A DNA stretch of 64,000 nt from CANIGN01 sp964538275 (GTDB lineage Bacteria > Bdellovibrionota > UBA2428). Under the pieces are notes generated by a model. It made no database searches. It had not been told where the DNA came from and saw nothing but the letters and a program-made list of their open reading frames with translations. The stretch covers positions 19,843 through 83,842 of the forward strand of contig CAZIFW010000006.1 of NCBI GenBank assembly GCA_964538275.1. The letters are read 5' to 3'. Made by a program: the position numbers and the translations under genes. Of the stretch, positions 32,458 through 39,990 are shown in pieces. The first letter of the stretch is position 1; each line of letters begins with the position of its first letter.

Positions 32458-34089
32458 GTGCTTGGCTTCTCCTTTTTTATCTTAGAAAAGAAAGTTTTTT
32501 TTCTTAGATACTTCATATTTATAGCGGGATCTTTCTTGTTTTCGCTTCAGACTAACGCTGTGATTTGCAGACATGCTTTGGGAGTAGAAGGATCCGAAAA
32601 CGGCGGAGCTTCTAATCCTACAAGCAAAGCTACAACCTCTAGGCCCGATGATTTAAAAACAGCAGTGAATCCTTATGGTGATGGTTTCGTGCGAGAAGCC
32701 CATGAGACTGAGCGCGAAGGGCAGCTATACAATGTAAATGAAAATTTTAATTCCAAAGTTGATGAAAAAGGCAATCCTAGAAAAGACGGGCGCTACTTAT
32801 TTGTAGTCGCGCGAGATATCGATGGAGTTCGTCGCATCATGGTTGTTCCACGCTTTGATTTTGATAGAGCCGATGGAAAATTTTTGAGCACACATCGCTC
32901 TATGTTTAGAAAATATCGCGACGTTTTTGGTCCCACTCCCTCTATTGAAGTTATGGGAGAAATTGAAATTAATGCGGGAACTGTGGTGTCTTACAATAAT
33001 AAAGCGGGTACGGGTTATGATCCCAAAGAGGCCGAAGACCCTCATTTGTTTGAACAAAGAAAAGCTATTGCTGAGTCTATGGGAATTGATTTGTCTAAAG
33101 CTGATCGAGTTGTGAATTATACTCCCATAGCTATTGAGGCCGAAAAAAATAAAGAAAAAGCCCGAATCCCAGGGAGGCACATTGAAGAAGAAGAATTTGT
33201 TGTGAGAATGAAATTGCTCTACGAGCAGCCCATCTTACGCGAAATGATTCAGAAGCAAGATAATTTAGTTCAGCGAGCCTATGCGCTCTTTCCTCAAAAT
33301 ATAGAAAAAAATCCCAAGCGTATTTTTAATTTCAAAGAAGAGCCCCTTTTATCCTTAGGCATTCCACTCTTGGAGCAAGGGAATTTAGAAATGACTACAA
33401 GTCTCTCCCAGGATCATGGAGCGGGAACAATGATGGCAAATATGCTAATTAACAATAACTCGGGAGCTTTACCATTTGCTAAGTACTTAGATAATTTTGA
33501 AAAACTTGTCCTTTATTTAGAGGCTAAAAAAGACGGTAAGACTTTAAGCGTACCCGATTGGACCAAAGATCAAAGTGATCTTCCTTCTCGATATTTAGCT
33601 CAGCATGCTCAAAGCGGCGAAAAAACTGTAAATGACACCAGACAAAAAATCTTAATGGCAGAAGGTCGACCGGATCCTTTGGAACCAGAAAAGAATTTAA
33701 AAATCCTTAATTGGTCGCTTACTCCAGGTGAAAAGCATTACTTAACTTCTGATGAAAAAAGAAATGAGATTATAAATGCGCAACTACTTTTAGAAGAATT
33801 GCGTGAACGCTTTGGTATTACTAAAGATCGCGGTGGACCTTTTGATTACAAAAAGTTTTCAGAAACTATGCGTTTTGATGAAGATAATGGATTTACAGAA
33901 GACCACATAGCGAACAAAATGATTTACGATTTACTCATGGAAAGTGAGCGCTCCGGGGGGCAACCCCTTAAACTGTACGATGAAATGTCTAAATCAGCTG
34001 AAGCTGCTCCAGAAGACGACATGTATATGAATCCTCTTCCCTCTACTGTGGTAGGTGCTTATCTGAGGATCTTAGGTATTCGGCCTTAG
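32458..34089 (+). CDS. Large secreted protein, possible effector domain
   Basis: The 543-residue product begins at GTG 32458 with a hydrophobic signal segment (FIFIAGSFLFSLQTNA). Residues about 100-200 contain RYLFVVARDIDGVRRIMVV, STHRSMF, EVMGEIEINAGTVVSYNNKAGTGYDP. This series resembles a module I associate with some large bacterial toxins and effectors, whose consensus is a short strand, an H-S-S-like turn, AGE and SGHYxP. The remaining 300 residues are largely helical and unassigned. Secretion is likely and the function unknown. The effector idea is inference from this pattern only. Confidence 0.6.
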   Translation: MLGFSFFILEKKVFFLRYFIFIAGSFLFSLQTNAVICRHALGVEGSENGGASNPTSKATTSRPDDLKTAVNPYGDGFVREAHETEREGQLYNVNENFNSKVDEKGNPRKDGRYLFVVARDIDGVRRIMVVPRFDFDRADGKFLSTHRSMFRKYRDVFGPTPSIEVMGEIEINAGTVVSYNNKAGTGYDPKEAEDPHLFEQRKAIAESMGIDLSKADRVVNYTPIAIEAEKNKEKARIPGRHIEEEEFVVRMKLLYEQPILREMIQKQDNLVQRAYALFPQNIEKNPKRIFNFKEEPLLSLGIPLLEQGNLEMTTSLSQDHGAGTMMANMLINNNSGALPFAKYLDNFEKLVLYLEAKKDGKTLSVPDWTKDQSDLPSRYLAQHAQSGEKTVNDTRQKILMAEGRPDPLEPEKNLKILNWSLTPGEKHYLTSDEKRNEIINAQLLLEELRERFGITKDRGGPFDYKKFSETMRFDEDNGFTEDHIANKMIYDLLMESERSGGQPLKLYDEMSKSAEAAPEDDMYMNPLPSTVVGAYLRILGIRP

Positions 34090-34188
34090 TCTGGCATCTT
34101 AACAAAAGCCTCCAAGCTTCATTCAGTAAAGAAAATGAGTCGAAAAAACGTCGCTTTAGGATAAAGTTTTTCCTACATATCTGGCACA

Positions 34189-35721
34189 ATGAAAGTAGAG
34201 ATAAAAGCCATGGAAAGCGCTAAAACAACACAACAAACGATAAATCAGCATTGGGTTCACTTCGTTGCAATTGGGGGCACGGGAATGGGCGCACTCGCAA
34301 GTTTATTTAAATCTCTGGGGGCCAAAGTGACTGGAAGTGATGGCCCAATCTATCCTCCCATGAGTTTATTTTTAGAAGCTCAAAAAATCCCACTCGCGCA
34401 AAGCTACGGTGAAGAGAATTTACAAGGATCAAGGTGGGGGTTTTCAGAGGCACATCCGAGTATTGTCATAATTGGAAATGCGATTTCAAAAACCAATTTA
34501 GAAGCTCAAGCTGTAGAAAAGCTTGCTGCTCAAAGTAAATTACGCCGAATGAGCTTTCCTGAAGCCATTGGTGAATTCATGATTCAAAAACGCACAAGTC
34601 TTGTGGTTGCGGGCACTCACGGAAAAACAACAACAACTTCTTTGCTAGCGTGGGCATGCGAAGTTTTAGGAAATGACCCAGGCTTTTTTATTGGTGGAAT
34701 ACCTAAAAACTTTGAAAGTGGCTCTCGAATGGGTACGGGAGTTTTTGCTAGCGAAGGTGATGAATACGATACCGCTTATTGGGATAAGGGGTCTAAATTT
34801 TTACACTACAGACCAACATGGGTTTTAGGAACGGGCATTGAATTTGATCATGCGGATATTTATACATCTGTGGAGCAAATTGAAGAAAGTTTTTTAAAAC
34901 TGGTGCCACTCACGGCAGAAGGCTGGCTTTTGATTGATCGTGTATCGGCACCTAAAGTTTCTAGCGTTGAGAAAATTGAAAATGCCCTCAAAAAAATTGG
35001 CAAAAAATGTTTTCGCTACGGCGAAGATCCGGACTCCCCCTTCTCGTTGATGGGTTGGGAGCGTTGTCCGCTTCCATGGAATGAGCGTTCTTTTGGATTA
35101 AAGTTTCAAGTCAGTATTCATGGAGAAAAACACACTTTTGTAAGCCCCATGGTGGGCCGTCATAACTTATTAAATGCTTTAGGTGTAATGGGTGTGTTGC
35201 ATTCCGCGGGTGTTTTAAAAAAGATTTCTGATTTTCAAGAAGTTTTACAAACATTCAAAGGCGTTACGCGTAGACAAGATATCTTACTTGAAAGTGAAAA
35301 TTTTATCTTGATGGATGATTTTGCTCATCATCCAACAGCTATTAAAGAAACAATACAAGCAGTCAAGGAACGCTTTCCTCAGTATTCTCTTGCTGCTTTT
35401 TTTGAGCCGCGTTCTGCAACTTCAGCTCGCAATACAATGTATGCAGATTTTGTAAAATCTTTTTCTGCAGCCGATGCAGTGTTTATTCAAGAAGCTACAA
35501 AAGTAAATGTTCCTGAGGCCGAACGTTTAAAAGTTCACGATCTTGTAAGAGAAGTTATTGGACGTGGTAATACAGAGTTTGCAAGCAGTAAAAAAACGAT
35601 TGAAGAACTCGCTGCTGAATTTATAAATTGGAAAAGTAAAAAAGAAAAAGTTCTAGCTTTGGTTATGTCGAATGGAGCTTTTTCGGGCTTAAATAAAAAA
35701 TTACTCGAGTTGGTCAAATAG
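34189..35721 (+). CDS. mpl: UDP-N-acetylmuramate:L-Ala-gamma-D-Glu-meso-DAP ligase
   Basis: Mpl reattaches recycled murein tripeptide to UDP-MurNAc. The 510-residue Mur-ligase has the N-terminal dinucleotide-like HFVAIGGTGMGALASL, the Mpl-type segment TGSDGPIYPPMS, the ATP loop AGTHGKTTTTS, and the central FASEGDEYDTAYWDKGSKF, which distinguishes Mpl from MurC. The C-terminal DDFAHHPTAI and FEPRSATS are also present. Start at 34189 or the in-frame ATG at 34210. The next gene follows eight bases later. It implies active peptidoglycan recycling with DAP-type murein. Confidence 0.92.
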   Translation: MKVEIKAMESAKTTQQTINQHWVHFVAIGGTGMGALASLFKSLGAKVTGSDGPIYPPMSLFLEAQKIPLAQSYGEENLQGSRWGFSEAHPSIVIIGNAISKTNLEAQAVEKLAAQSKLRRMSFPEAIGEFMIQKRTSLVVAGTHGKTTTTSLLAWACEVLGNDPGFFIGGIPKNFESGSRMGTGVFASEGDEYDTAYWDKGSKFLHYRPTWVLGTGIEFDHADIYTSVEQIEESFLKLVPLTAEGWLLIDRVSAPKVSSVEKIENALKKIGKKCFRYGEDPDSPFSLMGWERCPLPWNERSFGLKFQVSIHGEKHTFVSPMVGRHNLLNALGVMGVLHSAGVLKKISDFQEVLQTFKGVTRRQDILLESENFILMDDFAHHPTAIKETIQAVKERFPQYSLAAFFEPRSATSARNTMYADFVKSFSAADAVFIQEATKVNVPEAERLKVHDLVREVIGRGNTEFASSKKTIEELAAEFINWKSKKEKVLALVMSNGAFSGLNKKLLELVK

Positions 35722-35729
35722 GGGGCTAA

Positions 35730-36563
35730 TTGAAAAAATTTCGAGCGTCTGAACTTTCTGGACAAGGTACGCTTGAATATATTTTATTAACTGCTCTTGT
35801 TGTTGGCATTGTAATGACAGCTTTCAACGGACCCTTGCGTCGCTTTCTTGCAACCTATCAATCGCGCCAAACTGAATACACAAATGTTATGACCCAAAGA
35901 AACATGGGTATACCTATGGGATGGTTTGGTGGAAATTATGCCAACCCTGGCGGTGGACCGGGAGCTACTGGAGGCGCAACTGCTGGTGCTGATCCTGGAG
36001 CTGACCCAGCTGATACTCCACCCCCCACGGGTGCAGGAGAGGTTACTCCTCCTGCAGTAGCAGGCACAAATGGCCAAGCTGGAGATGGTGCAAATCCACC
36101 TGAAGGACCAACAGGATATGCAGGTCCTGGTGGCGCAGGAGCAGGCCCGAATAACTCACTTTTAAGTCCGTCAGACACCCGAACAGCTGCAAATACACGC
36201 GGAGGCAGAGGGGGGCGAACGACTGCGGGTGAAGGAGATGAAGAAGGTACACAAGAGGGTGGCTCTACTGCAAGAACAGGCGGCTTGCCTGCAAACAGAG
36301 CGGGCTCTGGTTCTATAGAAGATGAAGATGAGCAGGCACCTCCAAATGAAACAGAAGAAGAAAAACAAGCACGCGTTCGCCGAGCAGAAGAGGGCGAAAC
36401 TTTAAAGCAAGCAGAGGGCTTGTATGGGCCAACTACGCGACGTGTTCGCGAGGGCTCCTGTGGGGATTTGGATTTAAAGGTTATCTTGCAAATTGCATTT
36501 GTAATTGGTCTTTTCTTTTTGTTGGCAAGTATGCTTTTTCAAAAACGTGGGCGTGGCGATTAA
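35730..36563 (+). CDS. Flp-pilin-like N-terminus with Gly/Pro-rich linker and C-terminal membrane helix
   Basis: Translation probably starts at TTG 35730, behind GGGGG at 35721. The first 30 residues (SGQGTLEYILLTALVVGIVM) look like the leader and membrane helix of a Tad/Flp pilin or TadE-type pseudopilin, with Glu five residues after the Gly-Gln. A Gly/Pro/Ala/Thr-rich low-complexity region of about 150 residues follows, then an acidic stretch. A C-terminal membrane helix (ILQIAFVIGLFFLLASMLF) and the basic end KRGRGD finish the protein. Two membrane anchors around a disordered linker do not fit an ordinary pilin. It may be a minor pilus component or an envelope-spanning tether. It lies eight bases after mpl. 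Confidence 0.6.
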   Translation: MKKFRASELSGQGTLEYILLTALVVGIVMTAFNGPLRRFLATYQSRQTEYTNVMTQRNMGIPMGWFGGNYANPGGGPGATGGATAGADPGADPADTPPPTGAGEVTPPAVAGTNGQAGDGANPPEGPTGYAGPGGAGAGPNNSLLSPSDTRTAANTRGGRGGRTTAGEGDEEGTQEGGSTARTGGLPANRAGSGSIEDEDEQAPPNETEEEKQARVRRAEEGETLKQAEGLYGPTTRRVREGSCGDLDLKVILQIAFVIGLFFLLASMLFQKRGRGD

Positions 36564-36617
36564 CTGTCGTTACTATAAGCATGAAACATTCTAAAATTTA
36601 GCTCAGAGGAGTATAAC

Positions 36618-36977
36618 GTGAAAAAAATATTAGCATTGTTATTTGTTTTATCTGGGACTTCACTTGCAATTGCAGAAGAGGGTGGACCTAAAGGAAAGAA
36701 TTTTGAAGAAGCCAAGGCTCACGCTTTAAAGATGCTTGATGCAAGAACAAAGGCGCTTCAGGAAGCAAAGACTTGTATAAGTGCGGCTAAATCACATGAC
36801 GATTTAAAAAAATGTCATGAAACTATGAAAGAACATCGTAAAGAATTTAAAGAGTCTCGCCAAGAGTTTCGAGAAGAGCGCAAAGAAAAGCGTGAAGAGT
36901 GGAAAAACAAACGCAAGGAATGGAAAGAAAGTCGTGGAAAAGACGCCCCTCCTCCTCCACCTGAAGGCGAAGAATAA
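36618..36977 (+). CDS. Secreted Lys/Glu/Arg-rich helical protein
   Basis: The 119-residue product starts at GTG 36618, with a GAGGAG ribosome-binding site nine bases upstream. It has a signal peptide (ALLFVLSGTSLAIA), one Cys pair (CISAAKSHDDLKKC) and a long charged helix (ESRQEFREERKEKREEWKNK), ending in a Pro run (PPPPP). It resembles the RQE-rich secreted protein at 6912-7334 in design. It may be a small periplasmic stress or spacer protein of the Spy/CpxP size class, but the LTxxQ motifs of that family are not seen. Confidence 0.6.
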   Translation: MKKILALLFVLSGTSLAIAEEGGPKGKNFEEAKAHALKMLDARTKALQEAKTCISAAKSHDDLKKCHETMKEHRKEFKESRQEFREERKEKREEWKNKRKEWKESRGKDAPPPPPEGEE

Positions 36978-36981
36978 TATA

Positions 36982-37087
36982 AATGTCATTTAGGCGTCAG
37001 AGACCTTTTTGACCACCCTCCGCTACCTTTTTAACAATGTCGAAAAGGTGCCAGAGGGGTGTCGAAAAGGTCTCTGACGCCTTTTTT
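36982..37087. repeat. Inverted pair of the AAAAGGTGCC repeat, bidirectional terminator candidate
   Basis: The left arm (36982-37035) and right arm (37036-37081) are two copies of the element also found at 26272-26328, placed head to head. AGGCGTCAGAGACCTTTTT at the left pairs with AAAAGGTCTCTGACGCC at the right. The right arm is followed by a run of six T (37082-37087). Lying between convergent genes (stops at 36977 and 37092), it could end transcription in both directions. A single fold would have arms of about 43 bases with scattered mismatches. Confidence 0.65.
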
Positions 37088-37091
37088 GCTT

Positions 37092-37856
37092 TTAAGCTAA
37101 ATGAATTTTCTTTGCGCTAATATCGAGCGCCCAAAAACAAATATCTTCAGGGCTTTTAGAGGTTTTTTCATTCTTCTCAAAATTAAATAAGAAAGAGTTA
37201 AAGTCATCTTTGAGTTCTTCTGAGAGAGGATTGAGATCAATTTGTTGTAATAGCTTTTGATTGCTTTCTTTATTAAGAAAAAACAAACGGCTACCAGGAG
37301 CAATTTGCATAGATTTTCTTTTTTCAGCTTCAATCACCTCAGGGGGTGTCCACTGTCGACGTTCAAAATTACGAGTAAAAAGCAAAGGAGCAACCCCGTG
37401 AGTGGCTTCTTCCCATTTCAAAGTAGAAATATGTAGGTTTGCTATAAAAATGCGAGCCTTTGGATCTTCGGCAGGCGAAAACTCAGAAAGTATATTTTCA
37501 AGTGCTAGAGCGGGGGTGCTCTCTGCCTTATCAAAAAAAGTTCTCCCTTGCAGAAGTAAATAGGTTTGAAAGAGTGATGTGCTCAAACCATAAGAGTGAA
37601 CGCTGAAGTAAAAAAGCCAAAGATTGGTTTTTTTACTGTTAAGGAAAAAGTCAAAACCCTCTGCACGGTTTTGTTCGCCGGGTATGTAGCGGCTTAAGAA
37701 CTCAATGCCTTGAACTTGAGGAAATCTATTTTGTGTTACGAGTCCCTGAATTTGTTTGGCAATTTTTTCAGTGATACTAAGCTCTTTTTGTAAGCTTAAA
37801 AGTTTGCTCTCTAAAATCTTAAGGCGTTGTTCTACTTCGTCGGAATCAAAACTCAT
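37092..37856 (-). CDS. Degenerate SpoIIE/RsbU-type PP2C phosphatase-like protein
   Basis: The 254-residue protein begins with a coiled coil (VEQRLKILESKLLSLQKEL). It then follows the order of a PP2C SpoIIE domain: SRYIPGEQNRAEGFDFF in the position of the usual PA..GGDFYD block, LWLFYFSVHSYGLSTSLFQTYLLL in place of DVSGHGxxAAL, VAPLLFTRNF, and APGSRLFFLNKE in place of the PGDxLxLYTDG end. Most of the metal-binding Asp residues are replaced, so catalysis is unlikely. It may be a pseudophosphatase that binds a partner. It overlaps the upstream methyltransferase gene by four bases. The family call is by motif order only. Confidence 0.45.
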   Translation of the reverse strand: MSFDSDEVEQRLKILESKLLSLQKELSITEKIAKQIQGLVTQNRFPQVQGIEFLSRYIPGEQNRAEGFDFFLNSKKTNLWLFYFSVHSYGLSTSLFQTYLLLQGRTFFDKAESTPALALENILSEFSPAEDPKARIFIANLHISTLKWEEATHGVAPLLFTRNFERRQWTPPEVIEAEKRKSMQIAPGSRLFFLNKESNQKLLQQIDLNPLSEELKDDFNSFLFNFEKNEKTSKSPEDICFWALDISAKKIHLA

Positions 37857-39019
37857 TCTTTTATAATAACCCAGCCTGTGATTTCTTCAGAATTATCCGC
37901 AGACAGTTCGGCACGAAAAGATGGCGTAGAGTTTAAAATTTGATTGATGTGTTGGACTTCTGACGGGTCACTGCTGCAAATAGAGACACAAAGAAGTCCG
38001 TTTTTTGTCAGACGCTGAGAAGCATTTTTTATAATACGTTCCTGAAGCTTAAAAAGATTATCATCGCTTTGTGACCAATCCTTAATGAGTAAGTCAGGGC
38101 GGGAAGCGAGAGTTCCTAGTCCAGTGCAAGGTAGGTCAGCTAAAATAACTTCAAAGTTTCCTTCTAGGTTAGGATGTTGATCGCTCCAGTCATGAAGTAA
38201 TGTTTTTGCTTTCTCATTGAGTCCCCAGATTGAAATATTTTCCTCTAAGCGCTGCATGCGTTTGAACTTTGCCTCTACGGCAACGGCGCTGGAAACTTGA
38301 GGAGCTTTATTGAGGAGTGCTATGAGTTTTCCGCCAGGAGCGGCACAAGCATCCAGCAAGCGAGGAGCGGGCATATTTTTTATTCTTTGTGATATCTCAT
38401 CTACCCAAAGAGCAGATGCTCGACTGATAGCAAGATGAGTTCCTGATTTAAAAGTCTTTGGTTCAATTACGTGCCATGCTCCTGCTTTGTCGAGACATGA
38501 AATACCTGCCTCAGGACGCTGAATGATTTTATCTGCAAAACGTTTTTGAATATCTTCATGCTTAGCCCAGCGCTGGGAAAGACTAGGGCCCAATATTTTT
38601 TGAGAACTCAATTCGTTTAGAATTTGTTCTTTATCTCGCAGAACGCGTCTAAAAAAAGCATTCGAAAGAGCTGAGGTATGAGCTCCAAAAAAACTTTTAG
38701 AGGCTTCTACCCAAGCATGGGTAAGTTGAGCAATGTTTTCTTCCCTGCGAGTAAGCAAAGACGCAAAAGCCAATCTCCAAAGATCTTCGAGTTCTTCAGG
38801 TTTGAGCTTTTTAGGGGTGAATGCGTTTAAAGATTTTATAAAAATATGCTCAAAGCGATATGCCATCAGCAAAAAATCAAGCTCAGAGGGGCTAAGTTCA
38901 TGAATCTTTCGATAATCATCAATTAGCTCGTCGAGTGTAAGCTGAAGAGTTCTTTTTTCTTTTAAGCGATGCTGCGGAAGCAGTCGCAAGAGCGACGGAG
39001 CGACGACCGTTTTGGGCAT
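37853..39019 (-). CDS. RsmB/NSUN-type rRNA cytosine-C5 methyltransferase
   Basis: The 388-residue protein has an N-terminal helical NusB-like region (about 1-150). The catalytic domain follows, with the SAM motif LDACAAPGGKLIALL, motif IV DLPCTGLGTLASRPDLL and the nucleophile region CVSICSSDPSE with its Cys. Known members methylate cytosine 967 (RsmB) or other sites in 16S rRNA using SAM. The NusB-like N-terminus favours RsmB, but the exact site is unproven. It is co-transcribed with the LapA-like gene upstream (six bases) and the phosphatase-like gene downstream (four-base overlap). Confidence 0.85.
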   Translation of the reverse strand: MPKTVVAPSLLRLLPQHRLKEKRTLQLTLDELIDDYRKIHELSPSELDFLLMAYRFEHIFIKSLNAFTPKKLKPEELEDLWRLAFASLLTRREENIAQLTHAWVEASKSFFGAHTSALSNAFFRRVLRDKEQILNELSSQKILGPSLSQRWAKHEDIQKRFADKIIQRPEAGISCLDKAGAWHVIEPKTFKSGTHLAISRASALWVDEISQRIKNMPAPRLLDACAAPGGKLIALLNKAPQVSSAVAVEAKFKRMQRLEENISIWGLNEKAKTLLHDWSDQHPNLEGNFEVILADLPCTGLGTLASRPDLLIKDWSQSDDNLFKLQERIIKNASQRLTKNGLLCVSICSSDPSEVQHINQILNSTPSFRAELSADNSEEITGWVIIKE

Positions 39020-39025
39020 GCTTTT

Positions 39026-39367
39026 TTATACATCAGAATCGAGTTCAGGGCTCGAAGCAATTCGTTGGGTAGCCCCTAAATCTGTAGGATTTTGCTTTTG
39101 AAGGGCACGTTCCATCTTTTTATTCACTCTACGAAGAACAATATTTTTGGATTCAAGCACTATCATCTCAATAATAAAGAAGATGGAGGATAGGATTGCT
39201 CCAGCAAGAGCGGCTAACAACAAGACTTGCCATTTTGCAGTTGGCTCAGTGGTGTAATTTATTAAATTTACGGTCATCAAGTCGTTGTTTTGGGTCGCAA
39301 AAGTGACACAAAACGATACTAAAGCAATAAAAAGGAGAGCCCAGAATCCTAGCTTGAGAGCCTTCAT
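39026..39367 (-). CDS. LapA-domain (DUF1049) inner-membrane protein
   Basis: The 113-residue protein has two membrane helices (LGFWALLFIALVSFCVTFA and VLLLAALAGAILSSIFFI) separated by a short hydrophilic loop with NNDLMTVNLIN. A charged cytoplasmic helix follows (KNIVLRRVNKKMERALQKQ). This is the LapA/DUF1049 pattern; in enterobacteria LapA works with LapB in regulating lipopolysaccharide synthesis. No lapB is adjacent here. Confidence 0.78.
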   Translation of the reverse strand: MKALKLGFWALLFIALVSFCVTFATQNNDLMTVNLINYTTEPTAKWQVLLLAALAGAILSSIFFIIEMIVLESKNIVLRRVNKKMERALQKQNPTDLGATQRIASSPELDSDV

Positions 39368-39390
39368 GAGATTTATTCTAACATGTTCTC

Positions 39391-39927
39391 TTAGGTATAG
39401 GCTTTAAGGTAAGTGTCAAAATCTTTAAAATATTTAATGAGTTCTTGGAAAATTGTGAGGTTGTGAGCAGGAAGCATTTTAGCCTCTGCCAAAATCGGCA
39501 TAAAGTTTGTATCTCCGCCCCAGCGTGGAAGCACATGGAAGTGTAAGTGTTCGTGAATGCTTGCTCCACCCGCTTTACCCATATTGAGACCAATGTTAAG
39601 TCCCTGCGGTTTAACTTTGTCCATCAACAAATCCACACAAGCTTTCATGCAGGCTTGTAAATCGTCCCAAGCCTCGCCTTTTAAATCAGGGAGCATAGCG
39701 ATGTGGCCATGGGGAATAATTAACAGATGGTTTGGATTATAGGGAAAGCGGTTCATAACGACGTAGCAATGCTTTGATTGATAGAGCTTGAGAGTTTCTT
39801 CGTTACAAGGGGCAGTACTTAATTCACAAAAAACACATTCGGCATCTTCTTCACGCTTTGAGTACTTACGAATATGTTCAAGTCTCCAGGGTGCCCAGAG
39901 ACGTTCGATCTTAGTAGAGTCTTCCAT
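39391..39927 (-). CDS. HIT-family nucleotide hydrolase/phosphorylase
   Basis: The 178-residue protein has the histidine triad EHLHFHVLPRW (H-L-H-F-H) and the N-terminal RLWAPWRLEHIR and CVFCELS elements. The second Cys and other residues match the Ap4A phosphorylase/HIT type with a CxxC-like zinc site. Such enzymes split dinucleoside polyphosphates or nucleoside phosphoramidates. It lies 23 bases upstream of the LapA-like gene on the same strand. Confidence 0.9.
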   Translation of the reverse strand: MEDSTKIERLWAPWRLEHIRKYSKREEDAECVFCELSTAPCNEETLKLYQSKHCYVVMNRFPYNPNHLLIIPHGHIAMLPDLKGEAWDDLQACMKACVDLLMDKVKPQGLNIGLNMGKAGGASIHEHLHFHVLPRWGGDTNFMPILAEAKMLPAHNLTIFQELIKYFKDFDTYLKAYT

Positions 39928-39990
39928 ATCTGTTATCTTAGCAGGCTAAGTCTCTTCACTTAAGCATCTTTCTTAAAAACTAGTTTATCT

